NCBI GenBank assembly: GCA_016284635.1
Contig: JAEEPF010000011.1
Span: forward strand, 1 to 40,665
Reading direction: 5' to 3'
DNA length: 40,665 nt
Origin: Prevotella sp.
GTDB lineage: Bacteria > Bacteroidota > Bacteroidia > Bacteroidales > Bacteroidaceae
Part shown: piece by piece, positions 33,162-40,665 of the stretch
How positions within the stretch are numbered: position 1 is the first letter of the stretch
Layout: the number at the start of each line of letters is the position of its first letter
The notes under the pieces: generated by a model
Told to the model about the DNA's origin: nothing
The model's database searches: none
What the model saw: the letters and a program-made list of their open reading frames with translations, nothing else
Position numbers and translations under genes: made by a program

Positions 33162-33590
33162 TTATTCAATCACAACCAGTGCATCGTCTTCCATAACACT
33201 CTCACCGATTTTCACGCAAATGGCTGTCACCTTGCCATCTTTCTCGGCAGCGAGGTTGTTGGCCATCTTCATGGCTTCGAGCACGATAACCGTATCACCG
33301 GCCTTCACCTCATCGCCCTCAGCCACCAGAATGTCGGTGATGACACCAGGCAGCGGGGCCTTGACAGCGTTGGCCTTGTTGACGGCGGCTTTGTTGGCGG
33401 CAGGTGCGTCATCGGAAGCGGCGGCAGTGGCGGCTTTCACCACGGGCTTCTTCTTCTCAGGCTCGGCCTGCTTCTCCATCTCTACAGTATATTCTTCACC
33501 GTTGACGGTCAGTGTGGCGATGTTATCCGTGATATCACCGACCACAACTTCATACTTATTACCGTTGATTGTATACTTATACTCTTTCAT
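33162..33590 (-). CDS. Biotin carrier protein of the carboxyltransferase operon
   Basis: A 142-residue biotinyl carrier from the ATG at 33590; the earlier start would be a TTG. It has an N-terminal domain (KEYKYTINGNKYEVVVGD), a Lys/Ala-rich linker (about 42-73), and a biotinyl domain with KAPLPGVITDILVAEG. The biotinylated lysine is in EAMKMANN. It is the last gene after the epimerase, carboxyltransferase and small OadG-like gene, so it is probably the carrier for that carboxyltransferase. It is a paralogue of the carrier at 2016-2471 in design. Acetyl- or propionyl-CoA carboxylase carriers also look like this; the neighbours favour methylmalonyl-CoA decarboxylase. Confidence 0.9.
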   Translation of the reverse strand: MKEYKYTINGNKYEVVVGDITDNIATLTVNGEEYTVEMEKQAEPEKKKPVVKAATAAASDDAPAANKAAVNKANAVKAPLPGVITDILVAEGDEVKAGDTVIVLEAMKMANNLAAEKDGKVTAICVKIGESVMEDDALVVIE

Positions 33591-33603
33591 ACTCAAAACT
33601 CAT

Positions 33604-33753
33604 TTACGGATGTTGTGTGAATGTCTGTGCATAGCCGTTCCACTGTGTGGGGTGGGCACTGATGGTGATGATGCCCGGCTCTGCGTCGTGAACGTTATTG
33701 CCTAAGTGCTCGTGGAGCGCAAGGGCAATTGCTGCATATACTTCGTTGTTCAT
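33604..33753 (-). CDS. 49-residue OadG C-terminal-like protein
   Basis: A short gene from the ATG at 33753 to the TAA at 33604-33606, between the carboxyltransferase and biotin carrier genes (18 and 13 bases away). The product starts MNNEVYAAIALALHEHLG and goes on VHDAEPGIITISAHPTQW. It matches the C-terminal tail of the OadG-type subunit at 2475-3497 (EVY, AL, VHD-x-E-x-GIITI, H-x-T-x-W), but lacks the signal peptide, lamin tail and membrane segment. It is thus a free soluble version of the part of OadG that faces the cytoplasm. I infer that it binds the carboxyltransferase or carrier. Conservation of the motif argues strongly that it is translated. Confidence 0.8.
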   Translation of the reverse strand: MNNEVYAAIALALHEHLGNNVHDAEPGIITISAHPTQWNGYAQTFTQHP

Positions 33754-33771
33754 ATTATATCCTATAAATAA

Positions 33772-35337
33772 TTACATAGGTATGTTACCATGTTTCTTGG
33801 CGGGCAGGGCGTCGCGCTTGGTGGCGAGCTGAGCCAGACCGCGGCAGATGCGGAAGCGAGTGTTGCGAGGCTCGATCACGTCGTCGATGTAACCATACTT
33901 CGCAGCCTGATACGGGTTGGCGAAGAGCTCGTTGTACTCGTCCTCCTTCTCGGCGATGAAAGCCTTCACGTCCTCACCAGCCTCCTTCTTGGCCTTGGCT
34001 TCCTTAGCGTAGAGCACTGCGGCGGCACCCGAGGCACCCATCACGGCGATCTCAGCAGAGGGCCATGCATAGTTCAGGTCGGTGTGGAGTTGCTTTGAAC
34101 CCATCACGATGTGCGAACCACCGTATGACTTACGCAGGGTAACGGTGATCTTGGGCACTGTGGCCTCGCCGTAGGCATAGAGCAACTGGGCACCGTGCAA
34201 GATGACGGCGTTGTACTCCTGACCAGTACCAGGCAGGAATCCCGGCACGTCGACGAGCGACACGATAGGAATATTGAAGGCGTCACAGAAACGCACGAAG
34301 CGGGCACCCTTACGAGAGGCGTTCACGTCGAGCACGCCAGCATAGCATGTCGGCTGGTTAGCCACGATACCCACGCTCTGACCATTGAAGCGGGCAAAGC
34401 CCACGATGATGTTCTTGGCGAACTTAGGCTGTACCTCGAAGAACTCGCCGTCGTCAGTGATGGCAGAGATGACCTTGTACATGTCGTAAGCCTCGTTGGG
34501 GTTCTCGGGGATGATCTCGTTCAAGCTGTCCTCCATACGGTTGATGGGGTCGTTGGTAGGCTTGAAGGGAGCGGTCTCCATGTTGTTCGAGGGGATGTAG
34601 CTCAGCAGGGTCTTCAACATCTGAATACCTTCCTCCTCAGTGGCAGCGGTGAAGTGGGTCACACCCGACTTCGTGGCATGTACTGAGGCACCACCGAGGT
34701 GTTCCTGGTCGATGTCCTCACCCGTGACGGTCTTCACCACCTTCGGGCCTGTGAGGAACATGTATGAGGTGTTCTCCATCATCAGCGTGAAGTCGGTGAG
34801 GGCAGGGGAGTATACAGCACCACCGGCGCATGGGCCGAAGATACCAGAGATCTGTGGGATCACACCCGATGCGAGGATGTTACGCTCGAAAATCTCAGCA
34901 TAGCCTGCGAGGGCGTTGATACCCTCCTGAATACGAGCACCACCTGAGTCGTTGATGCCGATGACGGGAGCACCCATCTTCATGGCCATATCCATCACCT
35001 TGCAGATCTTCTGGCTCATGGTCTCCGACAGAGAACCGGCATGCACGGTGAAGTCCTGTGCGAAGATGAACACCAGACGGCCGTCGATAGTACCGGAACC
35101 TGCTACGACACCGTCGCCGAGGAACTGCTTCTTCTCCATACCGAAGTTATGGCAGCGATGCTCCTTGAACATGTCGTACTCCTCGAACGAACCTTCGTCG
35201 AGCAGCATCTCAATGCGCTCACGGGCTGTGTACTTTCCGCGTTCGTGCTGCTTCTGAATAGCTTTTTCACCACCACCGAGACGGGCCTGTTCGCGCTTCT
35301 CGATGAGTTGTTTGATCTTGTCTAACTGTTTGCTCAT
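33772..35337 (-). CDS. mmdA: Methylmalonyl-CoA decarboxylase alpha subunit / acyl-CoA carboxyltransferase
   Basis: A 521-residue carboxyltransferase of the propionyl-CoA carboxylase beta/MmdA family, at full length. It has the two crotonase-like halves. The first holds KYTARERIEMLLDEGSFEE and NDSGGARIQEG, whose glycines form the first oxyanion hole, followed by GPCAGGAVYSPAL. The second holds VDVPGFLPGTGQE and the SYGGSHIVMGSKQL region. It moves the carboxyl group from methylmalonyl-CoA to carrier-bound biotin, yielding propionyl-CoA. PccB enzymes doing the reverse reaction are very similar; absence of a biotin carboxylase gene and presence of mmdB, mutAB and epimerase favour decarboxylase. 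The upstream gap to the epimerase gene is filled by heptamers. Confidence 0.93.
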   Translation of the reverse strand: MSKQLDKIKQLIEKREQARLGGGEKAIQKQHERGKYTARERIEMLLDEGSFEEYDMFKEHRCHNFGMEKKQFLGDGVVAGSGTIDGRLVFIFAQDFTVHAGSLSETMSQKICKVMDMAMKMGAPVIGINDSGGARIQEGINALAGYAEIFERNILASGVIPQISGIFGPCAGGAVYSPALTDFTLMMENTSYMFLTGPKVVKTVTGEDIDQEHLGGASVHATKSGVTHFTAATEEEGIQMLKTLLSYIPSNNMETAPFKPTNDPINRMEDSLNEIIPENPNEAYDMYKVISAITDDGEFFEVQPKFAKNIIVGFARFNGQSVGIVANQPTCYAGVLDVNASRKGARFVRFCDAFNIPIVSLVDVPGFLPGTGQEYNAVILHGAQLLYAYGEATVPKITVTLRKSYGGSHIVMGSKQLHTDLNYAWPSAEIAVMGASGAAAVLYAKEAKAKKEAGEDVKAFIAEKEDEYNELFANPYQAAKYGYIDDVIEPRNTRFRICRGLAQLATKRDALPAKKHGNIPM

Positions 35338-35345
35338 TGCTTTAT

Positions 35346-35380
35346 TTAATTATCAATTGTCAATTTTCAATTATCAATTT
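35346..35380. repeat. Five tandem heptamers (TCAATTN)
   Basis: TTAATTA, TCAATTG, TCAATTT, TCAATTA and TCAATTT run through the whole gap between the epimerase and mmdA. The last unit overlaps the epimerase stop codon (35379-35381, reverse strand). Confidence 0.85.
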
Positions 35381-35789
35381 ACTCAGGGTGCTCACAGAGT
35401 TCTGTGAGGATACCACAGGTTGACTTCGGGTGGAGGAAGGCGATGTTCAGACCCTCGGCGCCCTTACGGGGCTTCTCATCAATCAGGCGCACGCCCTTCT
35501 CGGAAACTTCGGCAAGACCTTTGGCTACACCGTCCTCAACGCAGAAGGCTACGTGATGCACACCCTTGTTGCCCTTGTCGAGCCACTTCTGGATGGTGCT
35601 CTCCGGTGATGTCGGCTCAAGCAGCTCCAGCTTCACCTCGCCGCAGCGAAGGAAAGCGGTCTTCACCTTCTGATCCTCTACTACTTCTGTTGCATAACAC
35701 TCCAAGCCCAGCACGTCAGTGAAGTACGGCAGGCTTTCCTCGATGCTCTGAACTGCGATGCCCAGATGCTCAATGTGGGAAATCTTCAT
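35379..35789 (-). CDS. mce: Methylmalonyl-CoA epimerase
   Basis: A 136-residue glyoxalase/VOC-fold protein of standard length. It interconverts (R)- and (S)-methylmalonyl-CoA, linking the mutase to the decarboxylase. The metal ligands expected in the family are present: His8 in IEHLGIAV, His in the GVHHVAF strand (about 82), Glu in ILTELCE near the C-terminus, and the KLELLEP strand in the first half. It is the first gene of the operon with mmdA, the small OadG-like gene and the biotin carrier. The -7 box at 35833-35840 is 43 bases upstream. Confidence 0.95.
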   Translation of the reverse strand: MKISHIEHLGIAVQSIEESLPYFTDVLGLECYATEVVEDQKVKTAFLRCGEVKLELLEPTSPESTIQKWLDKGNKGVHHVAFCVEDGVAKGLAEVSEKGVRLIDEKPRKGAEGLNIAFLHPKSTCGILTELCEHPE

Positions 35790-35832
35790 ATCTTTAATAT
35801 TTAAAATAAAACCTTATATTATAAATAATGTG

Positions 35833-35840
35833 CAAAGATA
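35833..35840 (-). promoter_or_regulatory. -7 box of the mce-mmdA operon
   Basis: TATCTTTG on the minus strand in the GTGCAAAGATA context. Leader of about 37 bases. No strong -33 box. Confidence 0.5.
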
Positions 35841-35893
35841 CGCAATAAACTCCATATTCCGAAGAATCCTTTGTTTTTTTTGGCTTTTTTATA

Positions 35894-35931
35894 TAAAAAT
35901 AGAGATTGCCACCCGAAAAGGGCAGCAATCT
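35894..35931 (-). terminator. Terminator of the LruC lipoprotein gene
   Basis: AGATTGCCACCC (35903-35914), loop GAAAA, GGGCAGCAATCT (35920-35931), 10 of 12 pairs. On the minus strand the stem is followed by CTATTTTTAT. It lies about 30 bases past the stop. Confidence 0.75.
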
Positions 35932-35960
35932 TATGAGATAACGATGCGAAATGTGCTAGC

Positions 35961-38003
35961 TTATTTGAATAGATTCGGGAAAATCTTCTCTGAATCCTCT
36001 GCGAATTGATACCAGTTTCTAGAGGCATTCTTGTTCTGTACCCATTCTAAGAATCCTGGATATGCTACCTTGATACTGACACCTTCCCTTGGATATTTGA
36101 ACTTGTCGGGGACAATAATGGCGTAAGGTGACTTGCCTGTTCCTGGCATAGAGATTGTTTTACCCGTAGTTCTGTTCTCAATGTAAATACTTCTGAGGAA
36201 GTCTTCTAGTGAAAGAATCGTTTCAATCGTTTCTTTCGGAGCACTCTCTCTTATGCTACCATTAACCTTTGTATTAGCATATGATCCTTTTGCGATTCCA
36301 AAGATATCATGTATCTCGCGGCCATTCAAAAATTTACCTCCAGGAATTCCCATGATGTAAACATCGTCTGCTGCACCGCAGGCAGCCAGGCCGACCGTGA
36401 TATGTTTATTGTCTACACGTGTAGCAAAGACAACAACGTCGTTCATGTCATAGTCTGCCTGGGCAGGACGGTCCTCAAAGCACATGAGGTAGGAAGCACC
36501 TTTGACGTCGTCTGGGACCATGGTATCCTCAATGATTTCCGTTCCCTGACATACCTCAATGATCATGTCGCAGAAATTACAGTCGGCACCGTCTTCGAAA
36601 CACATGTAGGTATGGTTGTTTGCACTGAAGAAACCGATACGTGGGCTCTCCAACTGCATACCACTGGGGGTAAGACCACTTCGTTTTTCTTTATTCCCGC
36701 TAGGTGTGTTGCAAGTAATCTCTTGCGACACAGTTTTGTCAATTGCCGAAAAATAGTGGCCTACTATGTGATTGACCTCAAAGTTCAGGCGGCCGTCGCC
36801 ATAAGTACATGCAGTGGCGCAATTCGATATGTTGCCTTTGTTTTCAAAATTCTTTCTGTTTAAAAATCCGATCTTATATCCACGGGGGATGGCAATTTCT
36901 GCAATCATATCTTCAGAAGGATTACCGTCGCCATAATAGGGCAACAGATACTCTGTCTTCCTACTGCAATTAGCATCTCCTTTCGTACCAGGTATAGCTT
37001 TGTATTTCGGAAGTGTCTTGATATAGTCTACCTCACTCATACCGGCGGGGATGTTGTTCGGATTAAAATAGTAATAGTAAATGGTATTGTAATGGCCTTC
37101 TGTGGTGTTCATCTGAATAGGTATCAAGGTCGTCGGACCGCCATTGCTGATCAAATAACTGTTATTCACGCGGAAATATGCATTTCCCTGAGCTATGTAT
37201 TGCCAGTTGTTGGCTTTAGAGCCACCGTTTGTGGTGTTATCACCACCCGTCTTTCTCAGATATGTGGTGATGATAGATTTCAGGGTGGAAAGATCTCCTG
37301 AGTTGGATACGCTCTTGCAGATAAAGCCATCTACCACACTCCAATTACCGCCAGTGACGGTTTTGTGGGACCAGAGGCGGTCTTTCAACCAAGAATCGTT
37401 ATTCCAGAGATCATAGTAGAAATTTTTCCCACTGTTATTGACGTTTTCTTTCACCATCACATTGCCATAGTCGCTGCTGAGAGATGTCTGGGCGCGTTGG
37501 GCGTTGAACGAAGGAATGCTTCCGCCGAGAACAATCAATGCTGGATAGTCATCAGATACTCCGCGAGTCCCTGCATTGGCTGAAGATGTGAAAGACAAGT
37601 TGCTCTCGCCCACCTGGAACACTTTGATATAGTACACACCTTTGCTGCTGACACAGGCTGCTACAAGTTCGGTTGTGATACCGGGAGCTTCGTAGGTGAG
37701 GGTTACAATGTCACCCTTCTTACACTCGACGGAGTTCAGAATGGCGGCTTCGTCATTACCAAAAGGAGACTCAGTCAATATCTGCACCTTAACGATGTCT
37801 TCCAAATCAGCATCAGCTTTGATGGTGATACTGCCGTTTACAATGTCGCACCATGTCTGCTCTGGGTCAATCGCTACGCCAAGGGTCTTTTCTGTATTGA
37901 ATTTGATGGATTCCTCATTGAATTGAGCCTCGTCTAGTTCATAGCCTTTGCCGCAAGAAGCGAGAATTACAACCGTTAATAAGAATAAATACTTACACTT
38001 CAT
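35961..38003 (-). CDS. LruC/DUF4842-type surface lipoprotein
   Basis: A 680-residue lipoprotein. The signal peptide ends in LASC with Cys17 lipidated, followed by GKGYELDE; acidic residues soon after the cysteine fit a Bacteroidota surface-export signal, though loosely. The C-terminal 300 residues carry features of DUF4842/LruC proteins: YMCFEDGADCNFCDMIIEV, and later LMCFEDRPAQADYDMNDVV with acidic residues that could bind calcium. The middle part (about 150-400) is rich in Asn, Gly and Tyr and is not recognised. Function is unknown; adhesion or glycan binding is possible. It lies downstream of a TonB-dependent receptor gene on the same strand but has its own -7 box. Confidence 0.8.
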   Translation of the reverse strand: MKCKYLFLLTVVILASCGKGYELDEAQFNEESIKFNTEKTLGVAIDPEQTWCDIVNGSITIKADADLEDIVKVQILTESPFGNDEAAILNSVECKKGDIVTLTYEAPGITTELVAACVSSKGVYYIKVFQVGESNLSFTSSANAGTRGVSDDYPALIVLGGSIPSFNAQRAQTSLSSDYGNVMVKENVNNSGKNFYYDLWNNDSWLKDRLWSHKTVTGGNWSVVDGFICKSVSNSGDLSTLKSIITTYLRKTGGDNTTNGGSKANNWQYIAQGNAYFRVNNSYLISNGGPTTLIPIQMNTTEGHYNTIYYYYFNPNNIPAGMSEVDYIKTLPKYKAIPGTKGDANCSRKTEYLLPYYGDGNPSEDMIAEIAIPRGYKIGFLNRKNFENKGNISNCATACTYGDGRLNFEVNHIVGHYFSAIDKTVSQEITCNTPSGNKEKRSGLTPSGMQLESPRIGFFSANNHTYMCFEDGADCNFCDMIIEVCQGTEIIEDTMVPDDVKGASYLMCFEDRPAQADYDMNDVVVFATRVDNKHITVGLAACGAADDVYIMGIPGGKFLNGREIHDIFGIAKGSYANTKVNGSIRESAPKETIETILSLEDFLRSIYIENRTTGKTISMPGTGKSPYAIIVPDKFKYPREGVSIKVAYPGFLEWVQNKNASRNWYQFAEDSEKIFPNLFK

Positions 38004-38053
38004 AACCTAAAAATACTAAAATTATCTTTGTTTCTATGTTTATAATTTTGGTG

Positions 38054-38061
38054 CAAATATA
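38054..38061 (-). promoter_or_regulatory. -7 box of the LruC lipoprotein gene
   Basis: TATATTTG on the minus strand in the GTGCAAATATA context. TTG at about 18 bases upstream (38082-38080) may be the -33 box. Leader of about 44 bases. Confidence 0.5.
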
Positions 38062-38120
38062 CACTTTTCTCCTTATATACAAGTAGATTCTTTATAAAAA
38101 CGCCTATGTTTTAACAATAT

Positions 38121-40481
38121 TTATAATTCTACGGTCACTTTTCCGCTAATTTGCCTTCCCGTCAGGTAGTTTGGCACGGCCCACTGGCGATTGGTGACAT
38201 CGGTCACCCAGTAGTAACTGTTCACGTTGGAGATGCCGAACAGGTTCAGGCAGTCCAGTCCGAGCCAGATGTTTTTGACGGACTTGCCATCCTTCAGTGC
38301 CCTGAAACTCATGCCGATGTCGGCACGCTTGTAGGCTGGTGCACGGAACTGTTGCTGTTCGAGTCCACGGTGTGGGGGGCCGAAGGGCAGGCCGTCGGCA
38401 AAAGCCAGACGGAGTGTCATTTTCCAACGGTCGGTACCAGGGAAATAGTCGGTGAAATGGAGATTGATGGCATATCGCTGGTCTGTCGGGGTGGGGATCC
38501 ACTGGCCGTTGTATTTCTGTTGGGCGCTCATCAGGGAGAATGTGAGCCATGAGTCTGTCCCAGGCACAAACTCGCCGTAAAGCTTCAGGTCCAGTCCTGC
38601 GGTATAGCCTGAACAGAGATTCTCTCCAAAGTACGTAATCTTCACATTCTGAACATTATACGGAATGAGGTTCGATAAAGCCTTGAAGTATGCTTCGGCC
38701 GAGAACTTGAAGGGGCGGTTGAGCATTTTGAAGCGATAATCCATCGCAACGATGAACTGTAGGGAGCACTGGCTCTTGATGTTTTCATTGAGTACCGCCC
38801 GTGTCAGTCCGTTCTGCGTCACCGTGTCGCGCATCTCCTTGTAGAACGGCGCCTGGTAATAGAGTCCAGTGGCGAAGCGGAAGGTGTAGTCGCGGTTGAA
38901 GGCGGGCACGAGGGCCAGCGAGGCTCTCGGCGACACGATGGTCTCTTTGTTGAACGACCAGTTGGCGAGTCTGACGCCGTAGTTCAGCGTGAAGTAGTTG
39001 TCGCCTTTGTTGAAATGATAGGTGTCCTGTATGTAGGCCTCGATGCGATGGCTCTTCACGTCGTTCTTTGCCGACAGCGTGTAGATCAGGTCCAGACGGT
39101 CTGGTGTGTGTGGGATGGAATAGCCGCTGGAGTCGCGCATCTCGTATTCCCGCGATGTCTCTTTGATGTGTTCGGTCTTATAGGTGATGCCTGCCTCGAT
39201 GTCGTGGTGGCGCGTCTTGTGCGTGCCCACCAGTTTGAAGCTCACCACGTCGGCAGTCAGGTAGTTCCGGGCGTGTTCCATATAGGTTCCCACGCCGAGA
39301 TTCTCGCTCGACTGCGCGTCGTCCAGCCAGTATTGTCCCATGATGTCGTAGGTCTCTTTCTCCTTGGTGTGGAAGGCGGATGTCAGAAACTTGATCTTGG
39401 TGGAGTCTCCGAACGAGCGGGTGATGGAGGCGGTGCCGAAGTAGGTGCGGAACACGTCCTTTTCCTGTCCATCGAAATAGACCTTGAATGATTTCGCGTC
39501 GGCAAATGTGCCGAACGTGGTCTCTCGTGACTCAGGTGTGAAATTGTAATGGTTCTCAGAGATATATCCAATCAAATCCACTTGCCATCTCTTGTTAGGA
39601 GTATAACTGATATATGTCTGATAGTCAAGGAAATTCGGTTGATATTCTCCACTTGTTTCGAGGGAGCCTAACAGATACCTGTTGGTCTTGTACCGGATGC
39701 CGTGACTCATCGCGAAAGTCTTGTTGCCGTAGCCGAAATAGCCGGTGGCGCCGAGCAGCGATCCCGTGATGGTTCCCTCCAACCGTTTGGGTTTGCGGTA
39801 GGTGTTTTCCAGTTCCGACGACATCTTGTCGCCGTACTTCGCTGCGAAGCCGCCTGTCGAGAAACCGATACTCTCTACCATGTCCGGATTGATGATTGAC
39901 AGACCTTCCTGCTGTCCACTGCTGACGAGCAACGGCCTGTATATCTCCACGCCGTTGATATACACCGAGTTCTCGTCGAACGAGCCGCCGCGCACATTAT
40001 ATTGCGATGACAGTTCGTTATGCGTCGACACGCCTGCCTGCTGCTGGATGAGTTCCTCGACGGCGTTACCCGATATCGAGGGTACGATCTTCAGGTCTTT
40101 CGTGTTGAGCTGTTCCGTCTGAGTGGTCTGCCGCCGGCGTTCCGTGACGGTGACCTCCTGCAGCGCCTCCATGGGATACATTACGATCTGCACGGTCATC
40201 TTGCCTTTTGGACGTCTGAATACCCGCTTCCTCGGGCCGTAACCTACCATCGAGAACCTGACCTCTACCGAGTCGGCACTATTCAGGTTGATGGAGAATT
40301 CGCCCTTCAGATTGGTCATCGCCACCTTACCCTGCGCCAGACACGAGACGGTCACCAGTTCCAATGCCTGACCGTCTTCGTCGACGACTTTTCCTTTGAG
40401 TGTGAAGTCATCAGCAAAACCGGCAGCGCTGAAAAACAGCATCGCCAGCAGACACAGATATCGTGCAAATGAATGTTTCAT
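38121..40481 (-). CDS. TonB-dependent outer-membrane receptor with regulatory-like N-terminal domain
   Basis: A 786-residue protein from the ATG at 40481; the upstream extension to 40559 has no signal-peptide character. The signal peptide is KHSFARYLCLLAMLFFSAAG. A carboxypeptidase-regulatory-like domain (about 28-105, FTLKGKVVDEDGQALELVTV) precedes a plug domain (about 125-225, with SGNAVEELIQQQAGV and YNVRGGSFDENSVYINGVEI). A beta-barrel fills the rest and ends in KVTVEL. The stretch EALQEVTVTERR between them may serve as TonB box. It should import a large substrate across the outer membrane. At about 790 residues it is shorter than SusC proteins, and no SusD-like gene follows, so a role outside a polysaccharide utilisation locus is likely. 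The substrate is unknown. Confidence 0.9.
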   Translation of the reverse strand: MKHSFARYLCLLAMLFFSAAGFADDFTLKGKVVDEDGQALELVTVSCLAQGKVAMTNLKGEFSINLNSADSVEVRFSMVGYGPRKRVFRRPKGKMTVQIVMYPMEALQEVTVTERRRQTTQTEQLNTKDLKIVPSISGNAVEELIQQQAGVSTHNELSSQYNVRGGSFDENSVYINGVEIYRPLLVSSGQQEGLSIINPDMVESIGFSTGGFAAKYGDKMSSELENTYRKPKRLEGTITGSLLGATGYFGYGNKTFAMSHGIRYKTNRYLLGSLETSGEYQPNFLDYQTYISYTPNKRWQVDLIGYISENHYNFTPESRETTFGTFADAKSFKVYFDGQEKDVFRTYFGTASITRSFGDSTKIKFLTSAFHTKEKETYDIMGQYWLDDAQSSENLGVGTYMEHARNYLTADVVSFKLVGTHKTRHHDIEAGITYKTEHIKETSREYEMRDSSGYSIPHTPDRLDLIYTLSAKNDVKSHRIEAYIQDTYHFNKGDNYFTLNYGVRLANWSFNKETIVSPRASLALVPAFNRDYTFRFATGLYYQAPFYKEMRDTVTQNGLTRAVLNENIKSQCSLQFIVAMDYRFKMLNRPFKFSAEAYFKALSNLIPYNVQNVKITYFGENLCSGYTAGLDLKLYGEFVPGTDSWLTFSLMSAQQKYNGQWIPTPTDQRYAINLHFTDYFPGTDRWKMTLRLAFADGLPFGPPHRGLEQQQFRAPAYKRADIGMSFRALKDGKSVKNIWLGLDCLNLFGISNVNSYYWVTDVTNRQWAVPNYLTGRQISGKVTVEL

Positions 40482-40513
40482 CAGGATATATAACGAAAGA
40501 ATCTTCCATTTTA

Positions 40514-40544
40514 TTGCATTTTTCAAAAAATTGTCGTACCTTTG
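40514..40544 (+). promoter_or_regulatory. Promoter of the NfeD-like gene
   Basis: TACCTTTG (40537-40544) with TTG (40514-40516) 20 bases upstream. Transcription would start near 40551, about 34 bases before the ATG. Confidence 0.6.
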
Positions 40545-40584
40545 CGGACGAATAGGCATTAAACATTAAAATATATAAAGGATT

Positions 40585-40665
40585 ATGATTGATTACTTAG
40601 CGCAACACTTGTGGCAGATGTGGGCCGTCGTGGCCGTCGTCTGTCTGATTCTGGAACTCACGGCT
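40585..40665 (+). CDS. NfeD-like membrane protein (partial, runs off right edge)
   Basis: The first 27 codons only. The product starts MIDYLAQHLWQMWAVVAVV and continues as a membrane segment ending ILELT. This start resembles NfeD-type partners of stomatin-like proteins, which begin with a short amphipathic stretch and a WxxW-type membrane helix followed by ILEL. With so little sequence the family is a guess supported mainly by that pattern. A good promoter at 40514-40544 supports the start. Confidence 0.55.
   Translation, partial: MIDYLAQHLWQMWAVVAVVCLILELTA

Noticed and set aside
35961..40481. SusCD-type polysaccharide utilisation locus
   Set aside because: The receptor is shorter than SusC, the neighbouring lipoprotein is LruC-like rather than SusD-like, and no glycosidase is adjacent.

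Overview
The window comes from a Bacteroidota chromosome, most like the Prevotella/Bacteroides group. Three things point there: promoters of the Bacteroidota type (TAnnTTTG at -7, sometimes TTG or TTTG near -33), few Shine-Dalgarno sites, and the gene families present (TonB-dependent receptor with an N-terminal regulatory-like domain, LruC/DUF4842 lipoprotein, DUF2723 protein, GIN-domain lipoprotein, Na+-translocating methylmalonyl-CoA decarboxylase). No tRNA, rRNA, CRISPR array, insertion sequence or prophage was seen. Genus assignment is an inference from gene content.

Layout. 1-769 (-): an anti-sigma-factor type ATPase and a STAS antagonist that runs off the left edge. 852-5222 (-): mmdB, a biotin carrier, an OadG-type subunit with an added lamin-tail domain, and a two-domain AspT/YidE-like transporter. 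5448-10503 (+): mutA, mutB and an FAD-dependent reductase. 10540-10785 (-): a small unknown protein. 10904-17306 (-): a DUF2723 membrane protein, a polysaccharide deacetylase and a GH3 glycosidase. 17307-17901: a gene-free zone of 595 bases with several unrelated repeat structures. 17902-24262 (-): an RNA methyltransferase, a DPP-IV-like peptidase, purD, a DUF6427-like membrane protein and a YqaA/DedA-like protein, closely packed. 24448-26580 (+): a histidine kinase and a GIN-domain lipoprotein. 26671-31842 (+): an inositol-lipid cluster (nucleotidyltransferase, ATP-grasp, CDP-alcohol phosphatidyltransferase, HAD hydrolase, myo-inositol-phosphate synthase) and a LuxR-type regulator. 32062-33081 (+): a LacI-type regulator. 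33162-35789 (-): methylmalonyl-CoA epimerase, the decarboxylase carboxyltransferase, a 49-residue OadG-like protein and a second biotin carrier. 35961-40481 (-): an LruC lipoprotein and a TonB-dependent receptor. 40585-40665 (+): the start of an NfeD-like gene.

How the genes fit together. The two methylmalonyl loci, about 28 kb apart, supply the mutase, epimerase, carboxyltransferase, biotin carriers, membrane beta subunit and gamma-like subunit of the succinate-to-propionate route with sodium pumping. The inositol cluster could make inositol phosphate, attach it to a CDP-activated lipid and dephosphorylate the product.

The most unusual observations are: (i) a 31-base near-palindrome present twice with 29/31 identity, once between genes and once in frame inside the HAD gene, where it encodes a CPYC stretch; (ii) heptamer tandem repeats of several unrelated sequences at gene junctions, some supplying a start or stop codon; (iii) three 22-base-period quasi-palindromic sites at 17786-17851; (iv) a short candidate RNA at 31841-31925; (v) a 49-residue protein that matches the OadG C-terminal tail; and (vi) a LacI operator that overlaps the -33 box of its own gene, with a second copy near 10881.
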